Below, piece by piece: positions 15,443 to 29,000 of a DNA stretch of 64,000 nt (positions within the stretch are counted from its first letter, which is position 1; each line of letters starts with the position of its first letter). The translations under genes were made by a program, and so were the position numbers. Under the pieces are notes generated by a model that saw only the letters and a list, made by a program, of their open reading frames with translations, did no database searches and had not been told where the DNA came from. Origin of the DNA: Pempheris klunzingeri (Eukaryota; Chordata; Actinopteri; Acropomatiformes; Pempheridae); contig NC_092020.1 in the NCBI RefSeq assembly GCF_042242105.1, positions 22,195,288-22,259,287 of the forward strand. The letters are read 5' to 3'.

Positions 15443-16020
15443 TTGTTGGTTGTTCTTTAATCTGGGGAAGGAGAATAGAGAAATCCTTCGGCCGTGGATC
15501 GTTCCTTCCCTGCAGCGCCCTGGATGTCAGAATGAAATGTCCAACTTTGTCCAAAGAATGGTGTTTTCACCCGTCCTTCCTTTGCTGCAGGTTGAGCAAA
15601 AGAGTCTCTGTGAGTTGAAAACCCCCCGGCCAAAGGGAAGTGGTCAGTCCCTTGTCCGACGCCGGAGCCTGTCTCAGTCTCGGCCGGAGATTTTCACAAA
15701 GTCCCTTTCTCTGTGGTGTTAAAGTTGCTCAATTCTCACTTCTTGAATAGATGATTTCTGAGTCCGCTTAAGTCCCTTGAAGGTCTTAGCACCAGGAATC
15801 CGACCAAGAGCTTCCTCTTTTCATGCTCCTTTTATATTTTAATCTCAACTGCCTCCATGCAGTTTGTCCCATGTGTTAAGTTATTGTCCTTACAAGGTGC
15901 GGTCTCAAGTTCAAGGTGTTTCCTGTATGTTACTGTTAAAAAAGGTGAACGTGATTGTGGAGTTCCTCAAAACCTCCCTTCCCCGGAGGCATCAGTTTGG
16001 GCGCCAACTGTCATATAACA
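15443..16020 (-). mobile_element. Candidate solo LTR (retroelement remnant)
   Basis: On the minus strand the segment begins TGTTATATGACAG and runs 578 bases to CCAACAA, flanked on both sides by CCTCC (15438-15442 and 16021-16025, + strand), which would be a 5-bp target-site duplication. A TATA box (minus-strand AATATAAAAGGAGC, near 15830-15843) and an ATTAAA near the far end fit LTR architecture, and base composition differs from the flanks. No gag or pol remnant adjoins it. The terminal A after CCAACA is one base off the usual TG...CA rule, so borders are provisional. Confidence 0.4.
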
Positions 16021-16795
16021 CCTCCGTTGCTGATTATGGTTAATGTGTCACATACACTTCCTGATTCAGATGTGATAACACTTTGTCTTCCTTTCACCTC
16101 TCTACTGTCAAATCATACAATGATCTAAAACATTTCCATTACACAAATCATCAGTACATTTCTTTACTCATTTTAGTATTAACCTTTACTTATTTCATGA
16201 TTATTAATCATCACATTTGTAAAATACTTCATCTCTTATAAATCACTTATTAATTTGATCCTTTATAACATGACAAATCATTAATTTGTACTTCATGCAT
16301 TCTGCTTTTACTCACTTCATCCTAGATTGTGACATCACACATTGCTGTTATCATGAATCACTCAGTCCACAGAGGCCTAAAAGCCTCAAGAACAGTTCTG
16401 GGCAGTGAGGGGATTCAACTTTACTTGACAGGGTATACAGCCTGTTCAAAGCCGACAGTTAGATAGCAAAATTAAACTTAAGGGTGTGTGTGTCATCTGT
16501 ACAGTTAATGCTTCCTGTACTTTTATCCAGAACTATCATTTGCAAAGAAACTAAACTTAACCATTTTCTCATTAACTGTGATCTTACAACAGCCCTCTGG
16601 ACCCTGCATGGGGACACTTCTGGAGGAAGGTTTATCCCTTAGGAAGTCCCTTGTCAAATCAAAGGTCACGACTGAGTGCATGAGTGCATGAGTGCATGAT
16701 CTCCGGTTTGACTGACAGTGAGTGAAAGACAACACTGCGTGCGGATGAGGAGGTGCATCCGGTCAGCTTTCCCCTGTGACGCTGCAGCCTCCACA

Positions 16796-16861
16796 GAAAA
16801 TAAAGAGCTTGTAGCTGAGCCACGGATCACCTGTGAGGAGAGAGAGGAAACACACCTGTTG
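16796..16861 (+). promoter_or_regulatory. anxa5: anxa5 core promoter and non-coding first exon (candidate)
   Basis: An AAAATAAA TATA-like motif at 16796-16803 is followed by a purine-rich leader ending CACCTGTTG/GTAAGA, a good splice donor at 16862. It would splice to the acceptor tcttccag at 16998, whose exon carries the ATG at 17010. Non-coding first exons are usual in ANXA5. The exact start of transcription is not visible. Confidence 0.5.
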
Positions 16862-17009
16862 GTAAGAGCACAGACTTACTTATTCCACTTGAATTGATAC
16901 TTACACAGTTGTTGTGAAGTTTTTAGATGATTACATTAGTATTTTAATCAGGATTTTGTAATCTTTCTTTCTTTTAGTTTACAACGGTTGTCTTCCAGCA
17001 GTAAAAAGG

Positions 17010-20000
17010 ATGGTGAGTGTTTCCGCTCTTTGTTTTATTTTCTTCTAAATCAAATATCCTCAAAGTACAGTAAAAGTTGTAAGAATTTCCAAGACAAACT
17101 TTGGTTTGCACAAAGCAGTTGTTATGAAAACTAGTGTGTTTCAGCCACAGCACCAGAACTAACCTATGTGTTTGTGTGATGAAGTGTGCTTTGACTCTTG
17201 AAAGGTCAGTGCCTTTTCAAGCCACAATAAGATCTGAGACCTGTGCTGCATGATCAGTCCTGAACAATACACATCACAAATAACTGTCACCACCAGGCTC
17301 GACATGGATGCAACCCAAGATGCTTTTATTTTCGATAAATTTAAATTTCCATTTCATTGCATCCTCATTTTTGTGAAGATGTGATCCATGCAGACACTCT
17401 GATGTCTAATTTACTGAAAAGACTTTCTGTGAAGACGCACTCGTTAGTGAAACATTGGCACGACTCGTGCAGTATACTTTATATATTGGCACGAAAAAGG
17501 AAGAAGCAGCTTCATTTGATATCCTTGATTTGATTTGATCCTCTCCAGCGTGTTGAGAGATCTCAGACTGTCTGATGAGGATAAGCTGATTTCAGATGTA
17601 AAGCGATGGCAAGAACTCAGTTGATGACGGTGGTCTAATTTAAACCATATTGTATTACCATGTGCATGGAAGCTGCGGGTTGGAGTGTGTGTTGTGTCCT
17701 CACTGGGCTCTAATTTCATCAAAAGACAGTTGGGAAACAATGCTCCCTGATGGCTTTCTGTGCGTCTTATAATAATAGTCAATAATAAAAGCACTGACTG
17801 TGATTTAACCGTAGCATCTTGTGATAAAAGACAGAAAGCAGTCGTGACTGATGTGTGTAGTCTCTAAAGTGAAGCTGTGGTGTCAAATTAAAGCTCCATT
17901 TCCTGATGCATGCAGGCAGGGTCAAGGCTGTGACAGTGACGTGTTGCAGTGACACTCTGAGACAACAACAGAGGGAGAGGTGGAATTCTTTAGTACATCA
18001 CACACACAATAGGTTCTGTGTGTGGCCAAGAATCAATGAGCAGAAACTTTTACTTTGAGGAGGGGGAGACACTATTTTCCCACCTGCGCAGAGTTTGGAA
18101 CAAGGATTTTTTTTATTGCTTTCCCTTCAAATGACATTTTCCTTGGAGAACAATCAACCATGAATGTGTACCATAGTACATTCTGAAATTATGTGCATGA
18201 CTCAAAGCAGCTGCCAGAGTTGATTAAGTTTGTACTTGCCAGAGTTTGGATAGACAATAAATCAATTTTATAGTGCAGTTACAACAGTCACACATATGGT
18301 AGCCTGTCACAACAGACAGCAACATTCAGTATCAGTATCAGAGCAAACAAATGAAACAGTGTTTCTGATGAGGCTTTATTCTTATTGTTGTTTAATCTCT
18401 GAGGGCAGGAAGCACTTTAAACACGGACCAAAGACCAAAACCTTCTATTGCAACAAAATACCTCATTTATTCTCATTTATTTCATTTTTCATTTGCAACA
18501 TTTTGTTGCAGGTTTGTACAAGCTGGTTTCAGGTGGTCATACTTGCACACAGAGAGTTGGGGTGTTTCCTTATGAACATGCTGACCTGCTCCTAACAACA
18601 GTTTTCCAACCAGGACAAAGAAAAATTTCCATTTATCAAATTTATTACAAATGTGTTTATCATGTATTTGTGTTGCTCTCCTCCCACAGGCGTACAGAGG
18701 CACCGTACGACCTTATGTCAACTTCAACGCCAAACATGATGCTGAAATCCTTCATAAAGCCATGAAAGGAATCGGTCAGTTTCTCCCAAGAGGAATGCCT
18801 CACTCCACTGCTGTTCATGTTTCACACTCACACTCACCACTGTGGTCTCCTGTGTAATAGTTAACATGGGAAAGATGAGCAGATCTGAAATCTGTCCACA
18901 GTGGAGAGCTTTTTTTCAGGTATTTACACTATGATTTGAGGGCTGACGGAATTGCATATAATACAGTCACTCCCTAACAGTGTATGTCATTAATATATAT
19001 ACATGTATATATTCAGAAGAGTTTGGTTACAAAAGTATAATCAGCAACATTTGTGCTCTGCAATTTCTAGTAAGTTTCGCCTCTCTTTAAAACCAATATA
19101 ACAATAAAACAGAGCGATGACACAGCTGTCAGGGAAACTTCCTCACTTAACAATTAGTACAACAAACACCATCCTCCCCAGTGGGTTTGCTCTAATTAGA
19201 AAAGAAACTGACTATTGACAAGTTTTAAACTTAAACTTGAGCAAAACACCATCACAGTAATGAGCACTTACTGTACCGCCAGTCTTAGAGACAGTGGTGT
19301 CTATAATATGATGGTAGAAGCAGAGGGTGGTCTATTAATAATCTGAAATCATTATAATAGTTAAAAATCTTACTATATACTGTTGGCTTCTTGATAACTA
19401 TTAATACAGGACACTAAACAATTACATATTCTAAGTGAAGTGAAAAATTAATTTATGCACAAAAAATAAGCTTCTTCCTATAAAAATAGGTCAATGTTGA
19501 TTAAAGACAGGTTAGTTAAAATAGAATTGTCTACATCCTTATGTTTAACAATTTATTCTTTATGGAAATGTGGATGCCATACAATGAGCATGAACCTATG
19601 AAAGAAATGTGGGCACTATCAAGATGAATAATTGTAGAAAGGATTGTAGAAATCAAGGATCTTGGGGTCACATTTTTTTTTGTTTTTGGTTATAAAGCTG
19701 TTTGGCTTTATGTGGATTACTTTTTAATAGTTTTACCTTTGACCCAATTTTCCTCTTATCCTTGTTCTAATTGCAGAGACACAAAATGGGAAACTGCAGT
19801 CGTTAGTGTGAATCAATGGGCTTGTTAATAATCATCAAAGAGAAGAATGATGAGATATCTCTCCATAGTCAGAGCTGTCATTACATCAGTCATTCTGCCA
19901 TAATGATCTTGAAATAATTTAATATTTTGATCCCTCAGAGGAAATATCCCATGCTGCTCTTCAGCCTGTTTCTCCATCTCAGCCATTTTCTTTGAGGTGC

Positions 20001-23000
20001 TGGTGATTTTCAGGAGCTATTGATTGGCTTTTGAATGCCGATCTCCTGCTTTAAAGGATCAACCCCTCATGTATATTGCAAGCTGTCACCTATTCTCAGT
20101 GAGGTCAAGGAGAGCAAACAATAATACTTTATTAATCCTTTGTTTATAAAAACAAGAAGTAATTCTGGTTAGGTCTTTGAAAGACTGCAGCTTCCCATTA
20201 TTTATGTTTGTGGAGCTAAATTAAAATCAGATTGAACCCAAAGGTAGAAGGTAGCACACACTAATCTCACTTTCTCCGATGTTCATGCATGATCTGATGA
20301 AGGTCACTGTGCCGAAACGTTAGCATGGTTATTGACGTGGCTAGAATAAATTTGTGAAATTGACATTAGTCAACTTTGCCCTAAAGTTCTGTGCATGTGC
20401 TACCTTTGACTTTTGGGTCTTCAGTGTTGGAAGAAATCCTTTTTTTCTTATTTAATGACTTCTGTTCCAGGTCATTTTCTACATGTTATCTAACACTGTT
20501 TTGACTTGTGGTCCAGGTACGGATGAAGATGCAATTCTCATGCTTCTGACAGCCCGCAGCAACGATCAGCGCCAGCAAATTAAGGCAGCGTACAAAAAGG
20601 CGTATGGAAAGGTAAGGTGAGCTGCTGAGAATGAAACGGAGAGCTGATGACAATCAGCAGTCACAGTGATGGATGGTTACAGGTCACGTCAGCTGCTGTC
20701 TTCTCCTCACTCACCAGCATTCCCACAAAGATGCTCAATCCTGCACAGAGATATCTGCTGAAGTGTACTTAACTCAGGTTTATCAGTTTTTCTGCCATCG
20801 CCTCATTATTTACCTTTTCTTAAAGAATGTAACAGGCAGTAATCTATAAATTTGTTATTGTCAAGCAATCCCGTCCTAAGCCCAATACCAGCTATGTGTT
20901 AATTCGTCTCGTCTCAGTACTTTCCCTTTTCCTTCAGTCTGTCCGTGGCTCTCAGCCCCAACCTCATTCATTCTTACTAAGGAAATTCGTAAAACAGTTA
21001 GGCACCACATTTTTTAGTAAACATTATTCACAAATGAGGAAATTGTGCTTTGTCGTGTTTTGTGTGCTACTTCTACTCCATTGAATTTCAAAATGAAATT
21101 CTCAAAATAATGTTTATAAAACATGATGCATAGTTAGAGATTGAACAAATTTTAAGTTTTAAGTTTAATTGGGGTCTCTTGTTACTTTTCTAATGACACA
21201 AAAAACAAAGAATAGAACATAACTTTACTACCTCATGGCCCTTCAGATTTATCTTGTGACCCTTTTTGAGGGGGGCCGACCCATGTTGGGAACCCCTGGA
21301 CTGAGAAGCCAAAAAGAAGTTGTTAACTTAAAATACAACAGTAAAATGCTACTTTACATTGCTGCATCAATATTGAAAATTTAATAATGTCATTTATAAT
21401 AATATATCAGTCACAGGAAACATTTTTGTAATAATAACTAATAGTTATTAAAGGACATTTTTCTGTTATTACTTCTACTTGACCAGGACTTGTGCTTGCA
21501 ATAATGCATTTCCTACATTGTTATGTTACTACTTTTACTACCACCACCTCCACCACTGTCTGTTGCACTAAAGTTTGACTATTCAGCCATCCAAAACAAG
21601 AGCAAGTTGACATTTTGTACCAACATTCAGCAGCCAGACAGTGAAAAAGTAATCACAGAAGAGGCAGGAAGGCCAGTTTCCTACAGTCTTAATGGACCAG
21701 AATACAGTTCAGTTATTTATTCTAGGCCAGGGCATTTTACGCTCTCCTGCTCTTACTCCTCGATCACTCTGTCAAGCTATTTTATGGCCACCTGTGGATT
21801 GAAAGCAGCAAGTTAATTTTCTTTCTGTGCAGGTTATTGAAAAGCATTCCAGCTAATGTAATTGCTGCCAGAAGTATAAATAAATGAGGCAGCTTGAGAG
21901 AAACAGGATACATCCCCCGGAATATGTCTGAATATTACAGTGTTTTATCAAAATAACTCAACGAATGAACCTATTTGTTATTTTCTCTATCAGCGTGCTT
22001 TATTATATCTTGTAAAATCCAATAATTGCATGCATTTCAGATGTTAATGCAAACTACTCATTTGCAATAACATCTGAAATTACAGCTGGTGCCTGAAAGT
22101 AAAGAAAAAAACAGTAATTTCTCTGAACAGTGCACAAAATATAGAAATACGCTGATGTTCATAAAGAGAGGCGAGGTTAGAGCTCCTATACAGTGAGCTG
22201 TTAAAGAGATGAGGGTTTGACTTGTCTTTTTATTGAAGACCACTGGCCAAGAGCAATAGATTATAGGACTTCTAGGGTGTTTTGTATATACACACATACG
22301 CTCAAATAATAAAGACACTACATACACTATTACTCATTCTTGTCACAAATTCTATTCAGGTTGTGCCCCCGGACATGCCCAGATATATGACTCATTACAT
22401 ACATAAATCAATTTATATGATTTCTGCACAGGTGAGTAAAAAGTGCAGATTTGTTAGCTGGTAGTTTAAGGAAATGTATTTTATCTCAATATATAAAATA
22501 AATGCAATTCACACATGGATATATTTTATATATGTTTACTTTTAAGTCTTAAGTCTGCTACAGATACTTTATTTCTGCACCTTTTCTGTCTCTGTTGCTG
22601 TAACAAGTAAATTTCCCGAGGGTGGGAAACTTATTATCATTTTAGTCATTTCATTCCTCTGAAAATGTAGTGAAATGTTATTTTGTTTTGTTTGTTTTTA
22701 GCAGTTATGTTTAATTGATTTCAGTTTACTTTACTTTGTCCACATTTACACGCCTGAGTACACTAAAGTGTAATTTTTTCTTGTCATGATGCTATTATTT
22801 GTTATTTTGCTGGTATTGTCTTTACGGAGTGTCAATTTGCACTTGGTGGCTGATGGGTCAAACACAGCACCTAGACCCACGAGACTGGACCAAATGTTAA
22901 TACAACAGCTGCTTGATTAACAGTTTGCAGTTTGGTTAGGTTAGGTTTAGTTTTAGGAGAAGATCACAAATCAAATGCAGATATAAAAGGTAGGGTGCAT

Positions 23001-26000
23001 CAAACACATCGGCTATTCAAGCTCAGGTGCAAATAGCATCTGCTTTTGTTTAGTGTTTCTTTATTGTCACAGTTCAATACAAATGCAATTATCATTGTTA
23101 TTATTCTTCTTCTTCTCGTTATTAATCACCTTTTACCCACAGGACTTGGTCAGCGCACTGAAATCGGAGCTCGGTGGGCTGTTTGAGAGTCTGATTGTGG
23201 CCTTGATGACCCCGTCTATCTCATATGATGCCTCCCAACTGCGCAACGCTCTCAAGGTAACTGATCGCTAAATCCAGATCTCACGTCCTGTATGGTATGT
23301 TAGTGAGTTGAGACCCTTAGATGATACACCTTTTTTGTGGTATTTGACATTCAATGCTGAAACATTCGACTAAGCAATATACTTTTAGTAGCCATTTTGC
23401 TTTAAACCTCTACCAATCAATACATTTCATGTTAACAATAAAAGACGACTGTAGACAGACATACGCTCTGACTAGCTGATGAACAAAGTGGTGAAGCTCA
23501 GTAGTCAGATATTTGTATTTAGAGGTAGTTGGAGACCAAACTAAATTAAACTGAGAGTGAATATTGGTCCTTCATTTCTCAGGCGTGCCTGCTGGGTGTA
23601 TAAATTGGCAGTTGTTTGCTAACATGTTCGCCATAACAATAACTTCATAAGGAGATCATGTGTCGTGTTGTGGGTGCAAATGAAATAACACAGATTGTAA
23701 TTTAAGGACTTCACCATTTTTGGTAAGACAGTTATTTTGTTAGCCACAGCCTTTTATTAGGTTTTGACAACGTGAAAATGACAATTTAGAGCAGAAGGCA
23801 AGGACACAAACCAACCGATTTAATGGACACAAGATCCGTTGTATTATTTTGTATGAAGCTGTGTCATGTTTTTGCTGTTGTTACATTAATGGCATTAGCT
23901 GTGGTTGGATCTTCTTCATGTGATAAATGAATTTTTTGGTTTGTTTTTTGTGCATTTCTTTGGTTTAAAAGATCAAAACGAGAATGATCCATGAAAAACA
24001 ACCTGCTGGAGCCATATCATGGAGGGCTCAGTACTGTACTTGTGCATAATGAAAATCATCTTTCAAGTGTTGCCATCCTCAGTAATTGGTTAACCTTGCC
24101 TTTCTCTGTGTATCTGCTTCAAATCTATTCAAGGCCAGAGGTTAAGGCTGATTTTCATTACAGCTACTCTGGAGGCACTATCCTGTCCTATTATCATTGC
24201 CTCTCATCACATGTTGTGTCTTTGCTTCTCAGTGCAGGTTGTAATACCTGGGAGGGTAGAAACAGAAAGGTGTTTTAATTAGATTTCTTCTCTCTAACCT
24301 CTAATGTGGCTCAAATAAATAAAATGTCACACCAAAGTAGAGTCAGAATGGCGAGCACACATATACATTTTTTTTGAGGCGTCAGTACTTCCCTATTTGC
24401 TTTTTATGTCACACTTAAGGCTTATAAAGTCTGAAGGAAGTTGCCTGAGTAAAATAGGTTTAGAAAACACCTGGATTCTCTGGAAACTATAATGGAACCC
24501 ATTCTAATTTTTCTTTAATCACATTTATCTTTACATTACTAGCGAGAATGAAATGATCAACTGAAGTGAAGGCAAAGCATTTAGTCCTTGGCCTCGACAT
24601 TCCCATCACACCTGCCGTTCTGTTTGTTTGGTATGTCAGGCACTTATTTGCTCAAAGGTTAATTACAGCAAACAGAAGAGAATTAGCTTTAAAGTATTGC
24701 TGAACCTCAAAGCTAATTCTGTTCAGCAAACTCTTCATTCTCTAATAACACACCTCTTATTTCCCTCGACCTTTTTTCTTTAGCAAATGTAAGCCTTTGT
24801 CTCTTTTAATTACTAATATTGCTCCTTACAAACACTGAGATAACAGAATAAAAGATAAGACTGCTATGAGAATATGGTGCCACACAAATCAGTGTTGTCT
24901 CATATTGAGCTCATCCGCTTATTGTGTTTGGTTCCTAGGGCGCCGGGACTGATGACGAAGTGCTGATTGAGATCCTACCCTCGAGGACTGGCGAACAGAT
25001 TAAAGATATTATCAAAGTGTACAAGAAAGGTGACTTACTCAGCTGCGACAGAGAGAAAAATAATATGTTTACATTTGCCAGGTATTGGTTAGTTAGTCTG
25101 ATCTTTCTTTGGAGTTTACAGGGAAAAATGTGACAAAATTTGAGCTGCATACTAAAATAAAAATGAGAAAGGAATGCTCACCATGATGTCCATCTTAGTT
25201 TAGCATTTTAGCATTCAAACATTTTCTGATTCACACTAAACACAAAGTACAGTTGATGCAATAGACCTTCTTCATGGTGATGCCATAGCAGGAAAAGCAC
25301 TGGTGAAACGATGGCTCAGTTCCAATCAAGTGTCACAGTCAGCCACCTAGGTGGAATGCGTCCATTTTTTTTTTTTTATAGATAGATAGATGGATAGGGT
25401 TTCATCTCCTGTAATATGGAGAAGTTCTGTCATTGATGTAATGAATATATTCCTCTCTTAACACCTTCCACACTCAAATGTGTCACTGCAGGGCTGCTTT
25501 AAATTGCAACAAACCACAATGGAAAATACATGACAGCAAAGGCACAGAGGGCCAGAGGCAAAGAGGCCAGTTTATTTGATCTGGACAAAAGAGAAGGCTA
25601 TGCTGTCCTTTAGCCAACTAATCAAATCTCTGCTGTCGCTGCTGTTGGAGCTCTTCCTGCAAAACCGAGCTCGGCCCACTGGGGTCGATTGCAACCATTA
25701 GTGACTGTTGTGAGAGGGAAGTGTAAGCAATCTTTTGCAATTCGTCTCCTCTTTCTTCCAGAGTGCAACGGCAAGCTGGAGAAAGATATCTGCGGTGACA
25801 CCTCAGGACACTACCAGAAACTGCTGGTGATCCTGCTGCAGGTAGAGAGGAGGGGGGGGCTGCTGGAAAGAATTGTATTTCCTTTCCTGATAATGAGAGC
25901 CTCTTGTGATGCCATTACAAAGTCATGAGAGGTTTAGGTGTGGGTTGGGGAAGGGGAGGCCGATTACAGCACAATACACTGCAGTTGGTTTCTCAAATGT

Positions 26001-29000
26001 GTTTTGGTTTACAGACAGAAATGTAATCTGTATGGTTCTGGGACATGCAGTGGATAATGTAATCTTCAGGGGTTACTTGGGTTGAGAGAGGCTCTGAACA
26101 GGTCTGAGCTCACCGGATTTCCATCCACACTGACCTACTTTTGCTTTCTGTTTGTCTTTCTACCCGTCTGTCCTCCTCTCTGCTGGATCATTTTCCGGCT
26201 CTCAAGGGGAACAGGGAGGAGGGAGTAGACGAGGAAAGGATCGAGAAAGATGCTAAGGTAAGAAGTACATGAGACCAAAACGGGAAACATTTGAGTTTTT
26301 GTTTTGAACATTTTTTTTGTGGGTGTCACAATTTCACACAGTGGCGTCACAATGGATCCCCTTTTCATCAACAATCTCTAAAGAAGATGTTGTTAATTAT
26401 CCTCTTGTTTTTTTTAGATCTAATGCCAGGATTTTTTCAAAATCCTCACTTTCAGCAATATGTGCTCACAGCAACTACAGTATAGTGTTAATGTTAAATA
26501 AAGCATGCACTGCGTCTGACAGTGGACTACACACCCAATATGTGTACCACTGTGAGATATTCATAGTGTGCAGTGCTTGCATACTGTTATACGTCCCCGT
26601 ACATAGCATGCACTTCACGCACTATTGGTTTATACTAAGATTTCGGACATACCTCACACACTGTTTTAGCAAACTTAATAGCATGTTAATAATAATAAGT
26701 AATTTTGGACTGTCTCTAGGCTGGGAGCAACACATAACCCAATAAAATGTTGAATTGCCGTTCATACACTTAGATTTTTGTGCAAAACCAAATATAACAT
26801 GTTAATTCATGAGCTTTAGAGGTGCTCAGAGGCAGCTTTTGTTACTTTTGCACAGATCCAGGCTTGCATGTTTCTGGTCTTGATGCTAAGCTAAGCTAAC
26901 TGGCTGCTTCTGCATCTACAGACTCTACAATAACTACATTAACATTTTGAAATTAATACAATAACAGTTTTTTAATGTTAGAGTGCAACATACTGCAGAT
27001 ATTGAAAAATGTAGGCAGTAGAAAAATGCTTCGCAAACAGCCAGATGACCTTTGTCCTGCAGATCAGAAAACTTAATTTCACCAACTTCTTTCAAATGTC
27101 AACATGTTAAATTTACGAGTATATTTGTGTAGCAGCAATAATAAATAAAGTGCAATAAAGGTAAAGGCCAAGGCTGAAGAATAGTCAATAGGATAAATTA
27201 ATGAAAACGATGTAAGCCTTTCAAGGATGGAACAACTTGTTTCCAATATAACATTTCTAACTGTGAGTTGGGACATAACAACGATAAACGTTAAGTGATC
27301 CTACAAGTGTCCCAGTGTCCAACACATTATCATGACACCAGTCGTGTTTTCCTAGTAACAACAAGTTTTGCAGGTTCTGTGATCAACTATAAATGATGAA
27401 TGATAAATAAATGATGTACGAATTGTCAATAAATCATATAAATGTAAGGTTATGTCTTTATTTTATTGCTCATGAGACGAGACATATACGATAAAAGTGC
27501 ATGGGAGGACAGAATAAAACTTTGTAGCTTTGGCACGGTACAAGGTCCTACATCTGCACAGTCACTCAGTGCGTTCCAGTAAATCAATAAGACAACACAA
27601 GGCTGCTGTGTGTGTGTGCCTGTGAATGTATAAGTGTGCATCTGCCACTACAGGAGCTGTATGCTGCTGGTGAAGGCAAGTTTGGCACAGATGAGGAAAA
27701 ATTCATTACAATTCTTGGCACCAGGAGCGCAGAGCATCTCAGAAAAGGTGAGTGTGTCAGTTTGTTTGTGCCACCATGTTTGAGTTTTGTGATGTGTAAA
27801 TTATGCATCACCAGCTGAAGGAGCAACATCAAATGGTGAAAACAGAAGACCATCACAGTGCATCATGTTATCTTAAAATGAGCAATATGAGTTACATTAA
27901 ACACCTTGGTATCATAGTTGCTGACAAGTACAACAGTGAAAATATTTCAGAAGGAAGATAACATAACAATTCATACATTTTTAAGAAGAGGTGAAGTTGA
28001 AATGTGCAGGAGAGGCCAAAACTTGTCTCAACACAAACATTGTAAGACACACAATGTAAGAGCATGACAAGGAAATAGAGAGCACCAGAGTTTATTACGG
28101 TGTGATAAACAACAGCCACAAGCTCAGCGGCAGTCCTCAGGGCAAACACTGCTCGCTGCAAAGAGAGGTCAGCGGGGAAAATGGCAAGACTTGTTCTCGG
28201 TCGGTCGGTCAGATGACAGACTGAACGCACAACTCACTGAAGAATTAAAGTAGACAGAGTCGAGCTGCTGAAACCGGGTCAGCCGACGGCTTCGATGAAG
28301 CAAAAGCGAAAGGGAATGTGATCATTAGAGGAACTTCACACTAAGGAACTTCTGCATCAGTGAGTCCTCAGACCTAAACGATAAAACAGGTTGTCTGTCA
28401 GTACCTATAACCCCATCCCAAAACTGTCATACATGACATATATTCATTTTCTGATCTAGCTTTTCTATGGTGATGTTTATGCAACAGGAACTATGATAAT
28501 AAACTTAAGTTACAAAGTGCTGTACTTGGTACTTGGGAATAATACAATAAAAGAAATTCAGCAAAATGATGAATTTAGTTTAATTGAATTAAATAGTATA
28601 AAATACAGAACAATAAAATGAACATAATTGCACAGTTGGGGAAAAAGACTCTCAGACCAAGCACTACTCAGTGGATAAGGTGGATGGCATCAAGCTTTCC
28701 GTTTAAAAGGATCATACATAATATAATATACAATTTATATTTTAGAGGCTACACAGCAAATGTCTGAGAACATATGGATGCCCTTCATTAATTATGTGAA
28801 CGACTTCGATCTAACAGAAGAGACTGACTAAGCAGTTTCCAAACTTTTAGGATTATTATTTTTCTTAATGGTACATACAAAGGTATTCATGTACTCCATT
28901 GTGCAAAGATTAAGTTTTGTTAAAAAACAATTTGCATTTTTGTTTGGAGTTTTATTTGTTTGTGCCAATGCAGCAATCTACTCATATTTATATAATATAA

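Larger units (their letters stand above)
10425..16795. other. smim43-anxa5 intergenic region
   Basis: Six kilobases with no supported exon. It contains dispersed repeats (11455-11660, 12395-12540, 13740-13930, 14690-15030), a candidate LTR (15443-16020) and non-repetitive stretches near 10860-11040, 13080-13330 and 14280-14530 with higher GC and complexity. The last group could be conserved regulatory DNA, but I cannot test conservation. Confidence 0.5.
18775..26206. other. Large anxa5 introns, left half
   Basis: Long introns (18775-20516, 20612-23142, 23257-24938, 25030-25761, 25842-26206) hold no exon of another gene. Family A repeat lies at 21055-21560. Stretches 19800-20110, 24000-24280 and 24560-24790 are non-repetitive and of higher complexity, candidates for conserved enhancers; this is untested. 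Confidence 0.45.

Noticed and set aside
15435-15722. 95-residue frame in the smim43-anxa5 interval
   Set aside because: Falls inside the candidate LTR, on its non-coding strand; composition only.
26317-26745. 142-residue frame in an anxa5 intron
   Set aside because: AT-rich intronic sequence with no codon bias, motif or splice context.
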